Shown: piece by piece, positions 25,079 through 34,077 of the stretch
Layout: each line of letters starts with the position of its first letter
Position numbering within the stretch: the stretch's first letter is position 1
Source: Phycisphaeraceae bacterium
GTDB taxonomy: Bacteria > Planctomycetota > Phycisphaerae > Phycisphaerales > UBA1924
NCBI GenBank assembly: GCA_019636655.1
Contig: JAHBXB010000001.1
Location: 930,001 to 994,000 of the forward strand
Length of the DNA: 64,000 bases
Direction: 5' to 3'
The notes under the pieces: generated by a model
What the model saw: only the letters and a program-made list of their open reading frames with translations
Database searches by the model: none
What the model was told of the DNA's origin: nothing
Translations under genes and position numbers: made by a program

Positions 25079-26857
25079 TCACTCCCCCCGGCTGAAAGTG
25101 ATCTTGTTCGTACCCATCGCGTCGTGAGCGTCCATGCCGCCACGTGTCGGCGCGGCTGGCCCGCTCCGGCTGCGCCCGGCGTCCTCGGTCTGGCCGCGGT
25201 CGGTATCGCCCCACTGCGCCCGCTTGAGTGACAGGCCGATCTTCCGCTCGTCGGTGTCGACGCGGAGGATCTTGACATCCACCTCTTCCCCGGCCTTGAC
25301 CACGTCCTGCGGGTTCTCCACCTTGTGGTCGGCCAGTTCGGAGATGTGCAGCAGACCCTCGAGGTCCTGCTCCAGCTCCACAAACACGCCGAAGTTCGTG
25401 ATCTTCGTCACCTTGCCGCGAACGACCATGCCCGGCTTGTAGTGCTCGGGGATCGCGTGGATCCACGGGTCCTCCGCCAGCTGCTTGAGGCCGAGCGCAA
25501 CGCGCTGCTTCTCGCGATCCACATCCACGACCACGCAGGTAACCTTGTCACCCTTCTTGAACAGTTCGTTCGGGTGCGTGACCTTCTTCGTCCACGAGAT
25601 GTCCGACACGTGTAGCAGCCCGTCGATCCCCGGCTCGATCTCCACGAACGCGCCGTAGTTCGCCAGGTTCCGCACGGTCCCCTCGATGACCGTCCCGGGC
25701 GGGTACTTCTCGGCCACGAGTTCCCAGGGGTTCACCTCGGTCTGCTTCATCCCGAGGCTGATCTCCTGCTTGTCCTTGTTGATGTCCAGGACGACGACGT
25801 CGACCTCCTGGTTCGGCTGGACGATCTCCGAGGGGTGGTTGATCCGACGGGTCCACGACATCTCGGAGATGTGCACCAGGCCCTCGATCCCGTCCTCAAG
25901 CCGCACGAACGCGCCGTACGACATGAGATTCACCACCGCACCGCGGACGCGCGACCCGACCGGGTACTTCTGTTCGATCTCCTCCCACGGGCTCGCCTCC
26001 TTCTGCTTGAGGCCCAGCGCGATCTTCTCCTTCTCCCGATCGATGTTGAGGACCTTGACCTCGATCTTCTGGCCGATCTTCAGCATCTCGCTCGGGTGGT
26101 TGATCCGGCCCCACGACATGTCCGTGATGTGCAGCAGCCCGTCGATCCCGCCCAGGTCGATGAACGCCCCGAAATCGGCGATGTTCTTCACCTCGCCCGA
26201 GACCATCTGGCCTTCCTTCAGCGTCTCCATCAGGCGCTTCTTCGCCGACTCCCGCTCCTCCTCGATCAGCTTCCGGCGCGAGATCACGATGTTCCGCCGC
26301 TCGGTGTCGATCTTCAGCACCGCCGCGCGGATGTCCCGCCCGATGTACTCCCCGATATCCCCGGGCCGACGGACGTCCACCTGCGAGGCCGGCAGGAACA
26401 CCGGCACGCCGATGTCCACCAGTAGCCCGCCCTTGATCTTCTTCATTACCCGGCCTTCAACCACGTCGCCCTCACGGGTCGTATCGACGATCCGCTGCCA
26501 GGAGAGCATCCGGTCGGCCTTGCGCTTCGACAGTTCAACAAGCCCGCCGTCCCCCTCGATCCGCTCCAGAAGGACCTTGACCTTGTCCCCGACCCGCGGA
26601 AGGTCCATCCCCTCGAACTCATTCTTCGGGATCAGCCCCTCGGACTTGAGCCCGACTTCAACGACCACGTCGTTGTCCGTGATCCCGATCACTTTCCCTT
26701 CCAGGATCGAGCCCGGGGTGAAATCCGCGATCTGAGTTCCGAGCAGTGAATCCATCGCGTCCGCATCGCCCGCCTTGGCCCCGAAGGCCTCGCGAAGCAG
26801 CGCGGAGGTGGCATCGTCGTCAACGCCCAATGAGGCGATGAGGTTTTCGTCGATCAT
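25079..26857 (-). CDS. rpsA: 30S ribosomal protein S1
   Basis: The 592-residue protein has six S1 RNA-binding repeats at about residues 48-118, 130-200, 212-285, 298-372, 385-458 and 472-545. Each repeat has the G-x-V-x-x-I/L..GAFV pattern, for example GEVKNIADFGAFIDLGGID. S1 helps load messages, especially weakly structured or leaderless-poor ones, onto the 30S subunit. The C-terminal tail is Arg/Gly-rich and disordered. AAGGA is about 10 bases before the ATG. A terminator follows at 25012-25051, so this looks like a single-gene unit. Confidence 0.95.
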   Translation of the reverse strand: MIDENLIASLGVDDDATSALLREAFGAKAGDADAMDSLLGTQIADFTPGSILEGKVIGITDNDVVVEVGLKSEGLIPKNEFEGMDLPRVGDKVKVLLERIEGDGGLVELSKRKADRMLSWQRIVDTTREGDVVEGRVMKKIKGGLLVDIGVPVFLPASQVDVRRPGDIGEYIGRDIRAAVLKIDTERRNIVISRRKLIEEERESAKKRLMETLKEGQMVSGEVKNIADFGAFIDLGGIDGLLHITDMSWGRINHPSEMLKIGQKIEVKVLNIDREKEKIALGLKQKEASPWEEIEQKYPVGSRVRGAVVNLMSYGAFVRLEDGIEGLVHISEMSWTRRINHPSEIVQPNQEVDVVVLDINKDKQEISLGMKQTEVNPWELVAEKYPPGTVIEGTVRNLANYGAFVEIEPGIDGLLHVSDISWTKKVTHPNELFKKGDKVTCVVVDVDREKQRVALGLKQLAEDPWIHAIPEHYKPGMVVRGKVTKITNFGVFVELEQDLEGLLHISELADHKVENPQDVVKAGEEVDVKILRVDTDERKIGLSLKRAQWGDTDRGQTEDAGRSRSGPAAPTRGGMDAHDAMGTNKITFSRGE

Positions 26858-27049
26858 GGATAGGTTGTCCTTGGGTGGCCCGGCGATACTTCAACCGGAC
26901 ACAAGTGCCCCACTGGGGCGGCAAGAGGGACACAGACCCCGCCCGTGCGATAGCACGAGTGAAACGGGCCAGCGAGCAGCTGGAGCGGCAAGGATAGCGC
27001 GGCCCGCCGCTCCGGACCATCCAAGCCGATTGCCAGAACCGCCCGATTG

Positions 27050-28282
27050 CTAGGCGATGGCGGCCCCGCGGGATTCACGCTTGCAAACCACGATGGCTTG
27101 CTCGCTCTTGCCCTCGAGTGCATCTCGGCGCATCAAGCCCATGATGGCTTCAGCCGCCGCACCCGCTGCCCCGCTGCGGCCGAACCCCCGGGCGGCTTCC
27201 CGCATGCGGGACATCTCGTCCTTGTCCGTCACGAGGCGGGCCGCCAACACGCCTGCGCGGTATGCATCTGGCTCCAGCATCGCCGCTCCCTGCTTCACAA
27301 ACACCGCCGCGTTCCGCTCCTCCTGCCCGGGGATCGGCCGCAGCAGCACCATCGGCAGCCCCACCGCGACGGCCTCGGCGGTCGTCAGCCCACCCGGCTT
27401 GCCGACCATCAGATCCGCGGCGGCCATCAACTCCCTCATCCTGCTGGTCTGACCGACAATCCGAATCCGTGCCGTTACGCCCGCCTCCCGCACCCTCCGG
27501 CTGAGCTGTACACGCAGATCCGCATTCCGCCCGCACACCACGACCACACGCGATCCACTCCCAGCCGCGATCAGCCCCTCCAGGGCTTGGTCCATTCCGC
27601 CCAATCCCAGACCGCCACCACAAAGCAGAATCACCGGCGACGTGCCGGCGAGCCCCTGCGACGCCCTCGCCGCCTCTTGCGACATCGGGCGAGCGAACCG
27701 CCCATCGATTGGTATGCCCGTGACGACGACCCGCTCGGCGGCGACTCCGTGCCGGATCATCTCGTTCCTTGCGCTCTCTGATGCGACCAGAAACCTGTCT
27801 GCGTGCGCGACGCGCCATACCGCGTGCGGATGCTGATCCGTCACCACGACCACAAGGCGCCCCCGCAGCCGTCCCGCTCCCCGCAACCTTGAAAGCACCC
27901 TCGCACACAGGAAGTGTGTGCACACGATCACATCCGCATCCCGCACCGCATCCATTGCCGTAAAGTGCGACAGCGCCCGGGCTTCCACCGCCGGCCCCAC
28001 ACCCCGCTGCGCCGGGATGCCATCGGTGTCCGTTGCCTTGTAGAACCACCCGCTCATCGCGGGCGTGTGCCGCGCCGCGGCCAAGTACGCGCCTCGATAC
28101 ACCGCGGTGAACCACCGCGGCGCTCCATCGAGGGCATCAATCACCGGAGACCGCACCCCCGGCCATCGCTCGCGGATCGCCAACGCCACTGCTGCCGCCG
28201 CCCTCGCGTGCCCGCATCCAACATCCGCCATGCACAGCACGATCTTGGGGCCAGCTTCCGCGCCCTGCAAACTGGTGTTCAC
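27050..28282 (-). CDS. Glycosyltransferase of the MGDG synthase / UgtP (GT28) type
   Basis: The 410-residue GT-B enzyme has an N-terminal MADVGCGHARAAAAVALAI, matching the G-x-GH start of diacylglycerol glycosyltransferases and MurG relatives. The C-terminal half has LCGGGLGLGGMDQAL, GQTSRMRELMAAADLMVGKPGGLTTAEA (in part: LMVGKPGGLTTAEA) and IPGQEERNA, the nucleotide-sugar site of the family. It probably adds a sugar to a lipid at the inner membrane. Its ATG overlaps the stop of the upstream phosphoesterase by 4 bases, which suggests a joint role in envelope lipid metabolism. Confidence 0.8.
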   Translation of the reverse strand: MNTSLQGAEAGPKIVLCMADVGCGHARAAAAVALAIRERWPGVRSPVIDALDGAPRWFTAVYRGAYLAAARHTPAMSGWFYKATDTDGIPAQRGVGPAVEARALSHFTAMDAVRDADVIVCTHFLCARVLSRLRGAGRLRGRLVVVVTDQHPHAVWRVAHADRFLVASESARNEMIRHGVAAERVVVTGIPIDGRFARPMSQEAARASQGLAGTSPVILLCGGGLGLGGMDQALEGLIAAGSGSRVVVVCGRNADLRVQLSRRVREAGVTARIRIVGQTSRMRELMAAADLMVGKPGGLTTAEAVAVGLPMVLLRPIPGQEERNAAVFVKQGAAMLEPDAYRAGVLAARLVTDKDEMSRMREAARGFGRSGAAGAAAEAIMGLMRRDALEGKSEQAIVVCKRESRGAAIA

Positions 28283-29112
28283 AGAAGGGACTCCAGGCCC
28301 CCGACTTCTTCGAGAACGACCGTCTCATCGCCGAGCCGCTTCACTTCAATCCCGGATTCCGCCAGCAGGTGTTCCACATCCACCACCTCCAGCCGCCCAT
28401 CCGCGCGCTCCACCAGGGCGCTCGCCCGCTCGATCCAGTCCCCGCAGTTCGCGTACAGACCGCTCGAATCCTCGAGGTCGACCATCCTCATCGCTGGCTG
28501 GTGGATGTGCCCGCAGACCACGCCATCCAGTCCTCGCCGTGCCGCTTCGGTCAGCAGTGCCCGCTCGTAGTTCGACATGAACGTGCACGCGCTCTTGACC
28601 CGCATCTTGATAGCCTGCGAAAAGCTCCATCGCTTGAGGCCGAATACCCCGCGCACCGCATTGACACCCCGGTTCAGGCCAACCAGCCTGTCGTACGCCC
28701 ACGTCCCCAGCAGGGCCAGCACCCGCGAATGCTGCACGACAAGGTCGTACTCATCCCCGTGTGTCACCAGCAGGGAACGACCGTCGGCCGTGCGGTGCAC
28801 CGCCTGCTTCGCCAGCCGCACCCCACCAAGGTCCAGCCCCGCGTACTGCCGGAGCGCATCGTCGTGGTTCCCGGGGACATACGTCACCACGGTCCCCTTC
28901 TTCGCAAGTTTCAGCACCCTCCGCACGACTTGGTTGTGCATCACGGGCCAGCGCCAGCGTTGTTTGAGCGCCCACAGGTCGATGATGTCGCCCACCAAGT
29001 ACAGCCGCTCGCACTCGAGATGCTTGAGAAACGCCGACAACTCCGCCGCACGAACCCCTGCAAAGCCCAGGTGCGTGTCGCTCAGGAACACGGTGCGGAA
29101 TGCGAATGCCAT
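28279..29112 (-). CDS. UDP-2,3-diacylglucosamine hydrolase-like metallophosphoesterase
   Basis: The product has 277 residues from the ATG with AAAGGAG at 6-base spacing; an in-frame start 30 bases upstream is less likely. Calcineurin-like metal motifs are in order: FLSDTHLGF, VGDIIDLW, PGNHDD, THGDEYD and CGHIHQP. These are as in LpxH/YbbF proteins, which cleave UDP-diacylglucosamine in lipid A synthesis. Other members of this group act on different nucleotide lipids, so the substrate is not certain. The 4-base overlap with the glycosyltransferase supports a lipid role. Confidence 0.8.
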   Translation of the reverse strand: MAFAFRTVFLSDTHLGFAGVRAAELSAFLKHLECERLYLVGDIIDLWALKQRWRWPVMHNQVVRRVLKLAKKGTVVTYVPGNHDDALRQYAGLDLGGVRLAKQAVHRTADGRSLLVTHGDEYDLVVQHSRVLALLGTWAYDRLVGLNRGVNAVRGVFGLKRWSFSQAIKMRVKSACTFMSNYERALLTEAARRGLDGVVCGHIHQPAMRMVDLEDSSGLYANCGDWIERASALVERADGRLEVVDVEHLLAESGIEVKRLGDETVVLEEVGGLESLL

Positions 29113-29272
29113 CGGCCGCTCCTTTCGCATCGGGCCACTCAAGTCCCATAAACCGAGTTACTCAGCTATCGACGCGCGGCGATCAATCAGTGCCGCAGAT
29201 TCCCCGTTCCTGCCCGGCGGCCGTGCGTTCTTCACACCAGCTTTGCAGTGCCCCTGGGTCCAAGCGGCCCGT

Positions 29273-29965
29273 TTAGCGAGCAGGTCGAGTATCTGCTGCG
29301 ACGCCCCCCTCGCCTGCCGGAGCCCGCTGCACGACAGCCTGCGAGCACAGCACCCCTAGGGCCGCCCCTGCGACCGGTGCGATCACATAGATCCACAGCC
29401 CCGCCAAATCCCCCGAGACCAGCGCCGGCCCGAACGACCGTGCCGGGTTCATCGATGCCCCGCTGATCGGTCCCGCAAACATCGCCTCGAACGCCACCAC
29501 GCCCCCCACAGCCACCCCCGCCAGCAACCCCTTCTCCTTCGCCCCCGACGTCACCCCCAGAATTGTGACCATCAGGAAACACGTCAGAATTACCTCGAAC
29601 ACAAACGTTTGAGCCACTGGTCCCGTCGGCGTCGTCGCCCCCAGCGTCTCACTTTCTGGAAACAGCACCCGCAGCGTTCCTGATGCTGCCACGGCTCCGA
29701 CGAACTGCGCGGCGGCATACGGCCCAACATCACGAAGCGGGAACCTCCCCGCCGCCCAGAACCCCAGCGTCACCGCCGGGTTCAGGTGGGCCCCCGACAC
29801 CTCGCCGAAGGCGTAAATCATGGACATCACCACAAGGCCGAATGTCAACGCGACACCGACGTGTGTCACTGCACCGCCGGTCTGCGCGTCGACAACGATG
29901 GCGCCGGTCCCTGCAAACACGAGCCCATAGGTTCCGAGAAACTCCGCCGCGAGCCTCCGTCTCAC
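29273..29965 (-). CDS. Aquaporin-family channel of the arsenic operon
   Basis: The product has 230 residues and six predicted membrane helices. Both NPA boxes are intact: HLNPAVT (residues 62-64) and SMNPARS (173-175), the second followed by the filter arginine. Its ATG overlaps arsM by 4 bases, which ties it to arsenic handling. In some ars operons an aquaporin replaces an ArsB/Acr3 pump and lets arsenite leave down its gradient. No arsB or acr3 is visible here, so this channel, or loss of volatile methylated arsenic made by ArsM, is the likely exit. Water or glycerol transport cannot be excluded. Confidence 0.85.
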   Translation of the reverse strand: MRRRLAAEFLGTYGLVFAGTGAIVVDAQTGGAVTHVGVALTFGLVVMSMIYAFGEVSGAHLNPAVTLGFWAAGRFPLRDVGPYAAAQFVGAVAASGTLRVLFPESETLGATTPTGPVAQTFVFEVILTCFLMVTILGVTSGAKEKGLLAGVAVGGVVAFEAMFAGPISGASMNPARSFGPALVSGDLAGLWIYVIAPVAGAALGVLCSQAVVQRAPAGEGGVAADTRPAR

Positions 29966-30975
29966 GCCCGCGCCCCGGGCTTGCGGGCACTCACATCAAG
30001 GCTCGTGATGTAGTCGCTCGGTTTGCTGCCCCGCGGCAGCTTCTCCACGATCCTCCGGTACAGCGGGTCCTCCCAATGCTCCATCGCGTCGACGTACTGC
30101 GGCTTGATGACCAGCGAAACCCCTTCAAGCCCCGCCTCGGAGGCCATCCGCCGCGTCTCATCCACAAGCACCGCACCCGCGACACACCCCACAAGCGCCT
30201 CGACGTCTCTGGCCACATCTTCCGGCAGCGGCCGGAGGAGCGACAGGTCCGACACGGCCACCCGTCCCCCCGGCCGAAGCACTCTCGCGATTTCCCGCCA
30301 CACTCTCGCCTTGTCCGGCGACAGGTTCAGTACGCAGTTGGAGATCACGACATCCACGCTCGCATCCGCCACCGGCAGGTGTTCGATCTCGCCAAGCCGG
30401 AACTCCACGTTCTCAAGCCCGGTTTGAGCGTGGTACGACTCGGCGTTCCTCCTCGCCTTACTGACCATCTCCGGCGTCATGTCCACACCAATGACCCGGC
30501 CCTGCGCACCCACCTTCGGCCCCGCCACGAAACAGTCGAACCCGCCGCCCGCACCGAGGTCGAGCACCACTTCCCCCGGCCGAAGCGAGGCGATCGCCGT
30601 CGGATTCCCGCACGACAGCCCCATGTTCGCCCCATCCGGCGATGCCGCCACCTCTGCCTGCGAGTACCCGATCGCCCGAGCCAGCGCCTCGGGCGAGAAC
30701 GACGCCGGCCCGCAGCACCCTCCGGCGGACCCCGAGGCGCTCCCGCAACATCCCTCAGTGGAAGTCTCCTGGCCACCGCTCGGTACTGCCGCCCAACCGC
30801 CCGCCATCGCAATCTTCGAATACCCGGCACGCACCTTCTCTCGCACCGTTTCCGGGCTCGCCCCGGCGGCCCCCGCTCCCGCCGCCCCGCCGCAGCAATC
30901 CGGGCCGCAGCACCCGCTGTTGTCTTTCGCGTGAGCCGTGTTTTCTACCGCTGCATTGAAGTCTGTCGTGCTCAT
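29962..30975 (-). CDS. arsM: Arsenite S-adenosylmethionine methyltransferase ArsM
   Basis: The 337-residue cytosolic enzyme methylates As(III). SAM motif [12 protein letters not shown] is at residues 137-147. ArsM landmarks follow: [10 protein letters not shown] with Cys122, [11 protein letters not shown] with a second conserved Cys, and LVGCVAGAV. The first 90 residues add two unusual Cys-rich patches, [10 protein letters not shown] and EGCCGS..GGCCGP, which could bind arsenic before catalysis. It overlaps arsC upstream and the aquaporin gene downstream by 4 bases each, so the operon is read as one coupled unit. Confidence 0.93.
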   Translation of the reverse strand: MSTTDFNAAVENTAHAKDNSGCCGPDCCGGAAGAGAAGASPETVREKVRAGYSKIAMAGGWAAVPSGGQETSTEGCCGSASGSAGGCCGPASFSPEALARAIGYSQAEVAASPDGANMGLSCGNPTAIASLRPGEVVLDLGAGGGFDCFVAGPKVGAQGRVIGVDMTPEMVSKARRNAESYHAQTGLENVEFRLGEIEHLPVADASVDVVISNCVLNLSPDKARVWREIARVLRPGGRVAVSDLSLLRPLPEDVARDVEALVGCVAGAVLVDETRRMASEAGLEGVSLVIKPQYVDAMEHWEDPLYRRIVEKLPRGSKPSDYITSLDVSARKPGARA

Positions 30976-31445
30976 CGTGTCGTCTCCTTTCGCACACCCG
31001 GTTGTCCGACCAGGCTCCCGGGCAGTGTCTCGACGAACCTTCGGATCTCATCCCGAACCCGCCGGTAATGCCCCATCGCTTCCTGTTCCGTCGCCGCCCC
31101 CTTCGCCAGCCGCGGCGGATCATCAAATCCGACGTGCACCACTCTTCTGGCGTTGTGCATCACAGGGCACGACTCGTGCGCCGAGTCGCACACCGTTACC
31201 ACCACGTCAAACTCCACCCCGCGAAGCGCATCAACGTGTTTCGACTCGTGACCAGAGATATCCGCACCCACCTCCGCCATCGCTTTCACGGCGTACTGGT
31301 TGAGTCCGTGCGGCGCGGTCCCCGCCGAATAGGCGTCGATCGCTTCCGATTTCAGCGCCCGAGCCCACCCCTCGGCCATCTGGCTCCGGCACGAGTTCCC
31401 GGTGCACAGGAAGAGCACTCGCATGCGCCCGTCATCGCCCGGCAT
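30972..31445 (-). CDS. arsC: Arsenate reductase, low-molecular-weight phosphatase type
   Basis: The 157-residue enzyme reduces As(V) to As(III). The P-loop nucleophile is C14 in LCTGNSCR (C-x5-R). Two resolving cysteines, C86 and C93, in [10 protein letters not shown] match the thioredoxin-coupled class typified by S. aureus ArsC rather than the glutaredoxin class. The ATG is supported by a strong purine tract (GGAAGGGGG) 6 bases upstream and lies within the end of arsR (14-base overlap). An internal ATG at 31424 is less likely. Its product feeds ArsM and the aquaporin. Confidence 0.93.
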   Translation of the reverse strand: MPGDDGRMRVLFLCTGNSCRSQMAEGWARALKSEAIDAYSAGTAPHGLNQYAVKAMAEVGADISGHESKHVDALRGVEFDVVVTVCDSAHESCPVMHNARRVVHVGFDDPPRLAKGAATEQEAMGHYRRVRDEIRRFVETLPGSLVGQPGVRKETTR

Positions 31446-31917
31446 CGTTTGCCCCCTTCCTTATCCGCTCCGCGGTTGCTGCAGCAGGCTCACACCCGCA
31501 TCCTGTCGAACACCCACTCCCGCCCGGGCAGCACTCGTCGATCGCGTCCGCCAGCGCCCGCAGCATGCCGCACACCTCGTTGTACCGGACGCGGTACAGG
31601 ACCGTCCTCCCCCGCTTGGTCGATTCCAGCACCCCCGCCGATTCGAGCATCGACAGGTGCCGCGAAACCACCGACAGGTCCACCGCGCAGCACTCGGCGA
31701 TCTCCGTCACCGAGCACGCACGCCCGCACTTGGCAAGACACGCCAGCAGGGCCACCCGAGTCGCGTCCCCCAGAGCCCGGAACAGGCCCGGCTGCAACAG
31801 CCCATCGATCGGCTTGCAGCACGCCGCCGCCATCCGCGGCGTCGCCGGCAGCACCGCGGCGGCTACCCGTCGCTCTCCCCGCCTTCGCTGGGCTCGCTTG
31901 CTTATTTGCGTCATCAT
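31432..31917 (-). CDS. arsR: ArsR-family arsenic-responsive repressor
   Basis: The 161-residue winged-helix repressor has a DNA-recognition segment VTEIAECCAVDLSVVSRHLSML and wing KRGRTVLYRV. Cysteines lie at C60, C64, C68, C76 and C77 in and beside the recognition helix region, and again at C129, C130, C136, C140 and C142 in the tail; the classical CVC box is replaced by this set, so metalloid binding is predicted but geometry differs. It begins ATGATG. The -10 box ends 3 bases before the first ATG, so the message is probably leaderless. It is first in the ars operon. Confidence 0.9.
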   Translation of the reverse strand: MMTQISKRAQRRRGERRVAAAVLPATPRMAAACCKPIDGLLQPGLFRALGDATRVALLACLAKCGRACSVTEIAECCAVDLSVVSRHLSMLESAGVLESTKRGRTVLYRVRYNEVCGMLRALADAIDECCPGGSGCSTGCGCEPAAATAERIRKGANDAGR

Positions 31918-31924
31918 GCAAGTA
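31903..31924. promoter_or_regulatory. Inverted repeat at the arsR start, likely ArsR operator
   Basis: TATTTGC and GCAAGTA are inverted halves (6 of 7 matching) separated by 8 bases. The site covers the 3' half of the -10 box and the start codon, the right place for repression by the product of the gene itself. Confidence 0.55.
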
Positions 31925-31948
31925 TAGATTGCTCGCCCGGCCTGTCAA
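31921..31948 (-). promoter_or_regulatory. Sigma-70-type promoter of the ars operon
   Basis: TTGACA (31943-31948, perfect -35) and TATACT (31921-31926, 5 of 6 for -10) are separated by 16 bases on the minus strand. The predicted start of transcription falls at or within the ATGATG of arsR. Confidence 0.7.
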
Positions 31949-31966
31949 CCCACTTGCGAAGAGGTT

Positions 31967-32344
31967 TCACGGCCCGGCGCCGCCCCCGATCTCTCTAATC
32001 ACGTCCGACAGTCTGCCAGCGAACGCCCCACGCGTCATCACACGGTCCGCCCCCGCGGCCCGCGCCCCCTCGAGCCGCTCGACATCGACGTGTGGACCGA
32101 AGGCGATGATCTTGATTCGGGTTTTGTTTGTATTGTGGTCGGATTCCGCGCGTCGCAACTCGGCGATCAACACCAGGGCCGCTTCCGTCTCCAAATCCAC
32201 AATGAAACCGGTTACGTCCGAGTCCCCTAGCCGCGCCCCGAGCATTTCGATCGACCTCACCGGGCGAGCCGAGATTCCCAGCCCATCGGCCGTCGACTTG
32301 ATACGTGTCGCCCAGATCAGGTCCGCCGCCAAGTAGAGGATCAT
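31967..32344 (-). CDS. Receiver-like protein with altered phosphorylation site
   Basis: The 125-residue product starts at an ATG with GGGAG 9 bases upstream; the open frame extends 24 codons further without support. Secondary structure alternates strand and helix like a response-regulator receiver: MILYLAADL, GFIVDLE with a possible phospho-accepting Asp, IKIIAFG and RVMTRGAF. The conserved acidic pair after strand 1 and the Lys after strand 5 (here Arg) are missing. It has no output domain. It lies upstream of the ars promoter and divergent from gdhA. It may be a pseudo-receiver that binds a partner; function unknown. Confidence 0.55.
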   Translation of the reverse strand: MILYLAADLIWATRIKSTADGLGISARPVRSIEMLGARLGDSDVTGFIVDLETEAALVLIAELRRAESDHNTNKTRIKIIAFGPHVDVERLEGARAAGADRVMTRGAFAGRLSDVIREIGGGAGP

Positions 32345-32583
32345 CCCGGGCGTCTCCCGCTCCACGCCGCCCCGGCTCCCCGCAGATCCTAGAGGCACGC
32401 CAAGGTTGCTGTTCACACCTCGATCGGCCTAGCGTTGAGGCCCTGACCGTGGGTCCACGGCCGGGGAGCCCGACCAGTGAATCCCCGGTCTCTCGACCCG
32501 GGACTTCGAGGGCGGTGGCCGTGACGCCGACCACCAACTCTGTTCGTTCGTAGGTCCCTGTCCGACACCTTCAGGCGAGAACC

Positions 32584-33975
32584 ATGAGCAACGCAGCAGC
32601 CACCCCAGCGAAGACCAAGACCAAAGCCAAGAAAGAGCCCTTCAAGAGCCCGATCCTCGACGAGATCGGCCTCCCCGTCGACGCCGACAACCTCTACCTC
32701 CAGACCGTCGACACGATGCTGACCGCCGCGGAGATGCTCGGCGTCTCCCACGAGGTCCAGCTCATCCTGGCCCAGCCCAAGAACGAGATCATGGTTCACT
32801 TCCCGGTCCGCATGGACGACGGGAAGTTCAAGCTCTTCAAGGGCTACCGCGTCCAGCACAACAACGCCCTGGGCCCCTACAAGGGCGGCCTTCGCTTCCA
32901 CCCCGATGTCCACCTCGACGACGTGAAGTCGCTCGCCTTCCTCATGACGATGAAGTGCTCCCTCGCCCGCCTCCCCTTCGGAGGCGGCAAGGGCGGCGTC
33001 AAGTGCGACCCCCGCAAGCTCTCGCGCGGTGAACTCGAGCGCGTCACCCGCCGGTTCTGCGCCGCCATCAGCCACGCCATCGGCCCCGACTACGACATCC
33101 CCGCCCCGGATGTGAACACCAACGCCCAGATCATGGCGTGGTTCGCCGACACCTACGAGTCGCTCACCGACTCCAACCGCTCCTCGTGGGACGCCATGCG
33201 CGTCGTCACCGGCAAGCCGGTTGAGATCGGCGGCTCCCTCGGCCGCGAGAAGGCCACCGGCCAAGGCGTCGTCGACGTCCTCGTCGAGATGCTCCCCGAG
33301 ATCGGCATCTCGGTGAACGGCATGACCTTCAGCGTCATCGGCTACGGCAACGTCGGCTCGTGGACCGCCCGCATCCTCGCGAAGCTCGGCGCCAAGCTCG
33401 TCGCCGTCATGGACCACACGGGCTCCATCCGCAACGACAAGGGCATCGATGCCGAGGCCCTGACCGAGCACTGCATCGCCACCGGTGGTGTCAAGGACTA
33501 CGGCAAGGCCGGCACCACCAACGGCAAGGGCTCCGGCGGCGGCGCCACCGCGATCTCCACGGAGGAGTTCTACAAGACCCAGGTCGATGTCCTCGTCCCC
33601 GCGGCCCTCGAGCAGATGATCAAGGAGCAGGAAGCCCAGTGGATCAACGCCAAGGTGATCGCCGAGGGCGCCAACGCCCCGACCACCCCGGGCGGCGACC
33701 GCATCCTCAACGACCGCGGCATCGAGGTCATCCCCGCCATCCTCGCCAACGCCGGCGGCGTTACCGTCTCCTACTTCGAGTGGGTGCAGAACAAGTCGTG
33801 CACCTCATGGAGCGAGGAGCGAGTCGACCGCGAGCTCAACGCCCACATGGTCGACGCCGCCCACCGCACCAAGAAGATGCGCCAGAAGTACGGCACCGAC
33901 CTCCGGCTCGCCGCCTACATGGCCGCCCTCGAGAACGTCGCCAAGGTCTACCACGTCCGCGGCATCTTCCCGTAA
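32584..33975 (+). CDS. gdhA: Glutamate dehydrogenase (Glu/Leu/Phe/Val family)
   Basis: The 463-residue enzyme interconverts glutamate with 2-oxoglutarate and ammonia. Substrate motifs YKGGLRFHPDV and PFGGGKGGV carry the conserved lysines, with catalytic Asp in PAPDVNTN. The Rossmann motif VIGYGNVGS follows. The C-terminal NAGGVTVSYFEWVQN is diagnostic of the family. A Lys/Ala-rich tail of about 25 residues precedes the domain. The inserted Gly-rich segment GKGSGGGA is a small oddity. Cofactor preference cannot be read. A strong terminator follows directly, so it is a one-gene unit. Confidence 0.92.
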   Translation: MSNAAATPAKTKTKAKKEPFKSPILDEIGLPVDADNLYLQTVDTMLTAAEMLGVSHEVQLILAQPKNEIMVHFPVRMDDGKFKLFKGYRVQHNNALGPYKGGLRFHPDVHLDDVKSLAFLMTMKCSLARLPFGGGKGGVKCDPRKLSRGELERVTRRFCAAISHAIGPDYDIPAPDVNTNAQIMAWFADTYESLTDSNRSSWDAMRVVTGKPVEIGGSLGREKATGQGVVDVLVEMLPEIGISVNGMTFSVIGYGNVGSWTARILAKLGAKLVAVMDHTGSIRNDKGIDAEALTEHCIATGGVKDYGKAGTTNGKGSGGGATAISTEEFYKTQVDVLVPAALEQMIKEQEAQWINAKVIAEGANAPTTPGGDRILNDRGIEVIPAILANAGGVTVSYFEWVQNKSCTSWSEERVDRELNAHMVDAAHRTKKMRQKYGTDLRLAAYMAALENVAKVYHVRGIFP

Positions 33976-34011
33976 CCTTCCTCCCCGCTGCGATCACGAC
34001 AGTTGCCCACG

Positions 34012-34042
34012 AACCCCCGGCCCGGTCCGGGGGTTTTTCTTT
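34012..34042 (+). terminator. Intrinsic terminator after gdhA
   Basis: CCCCCGG and CCGGGGG pair around a 6-base loop, with AA/TT extending the stem, and are followed by TTTTTCTTTG. Confidence 0.9.
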
Positions 34043-34077
34043 GTCTGCAAGGAGAAACCCGGCCTCTGCCCCCGCTC

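Noticed and set aside
29683-31068. 461-codon open frame on the plus strand
   Set aside because: It is antisense to the aquaporin and arsM genes and has shadow-type composition.
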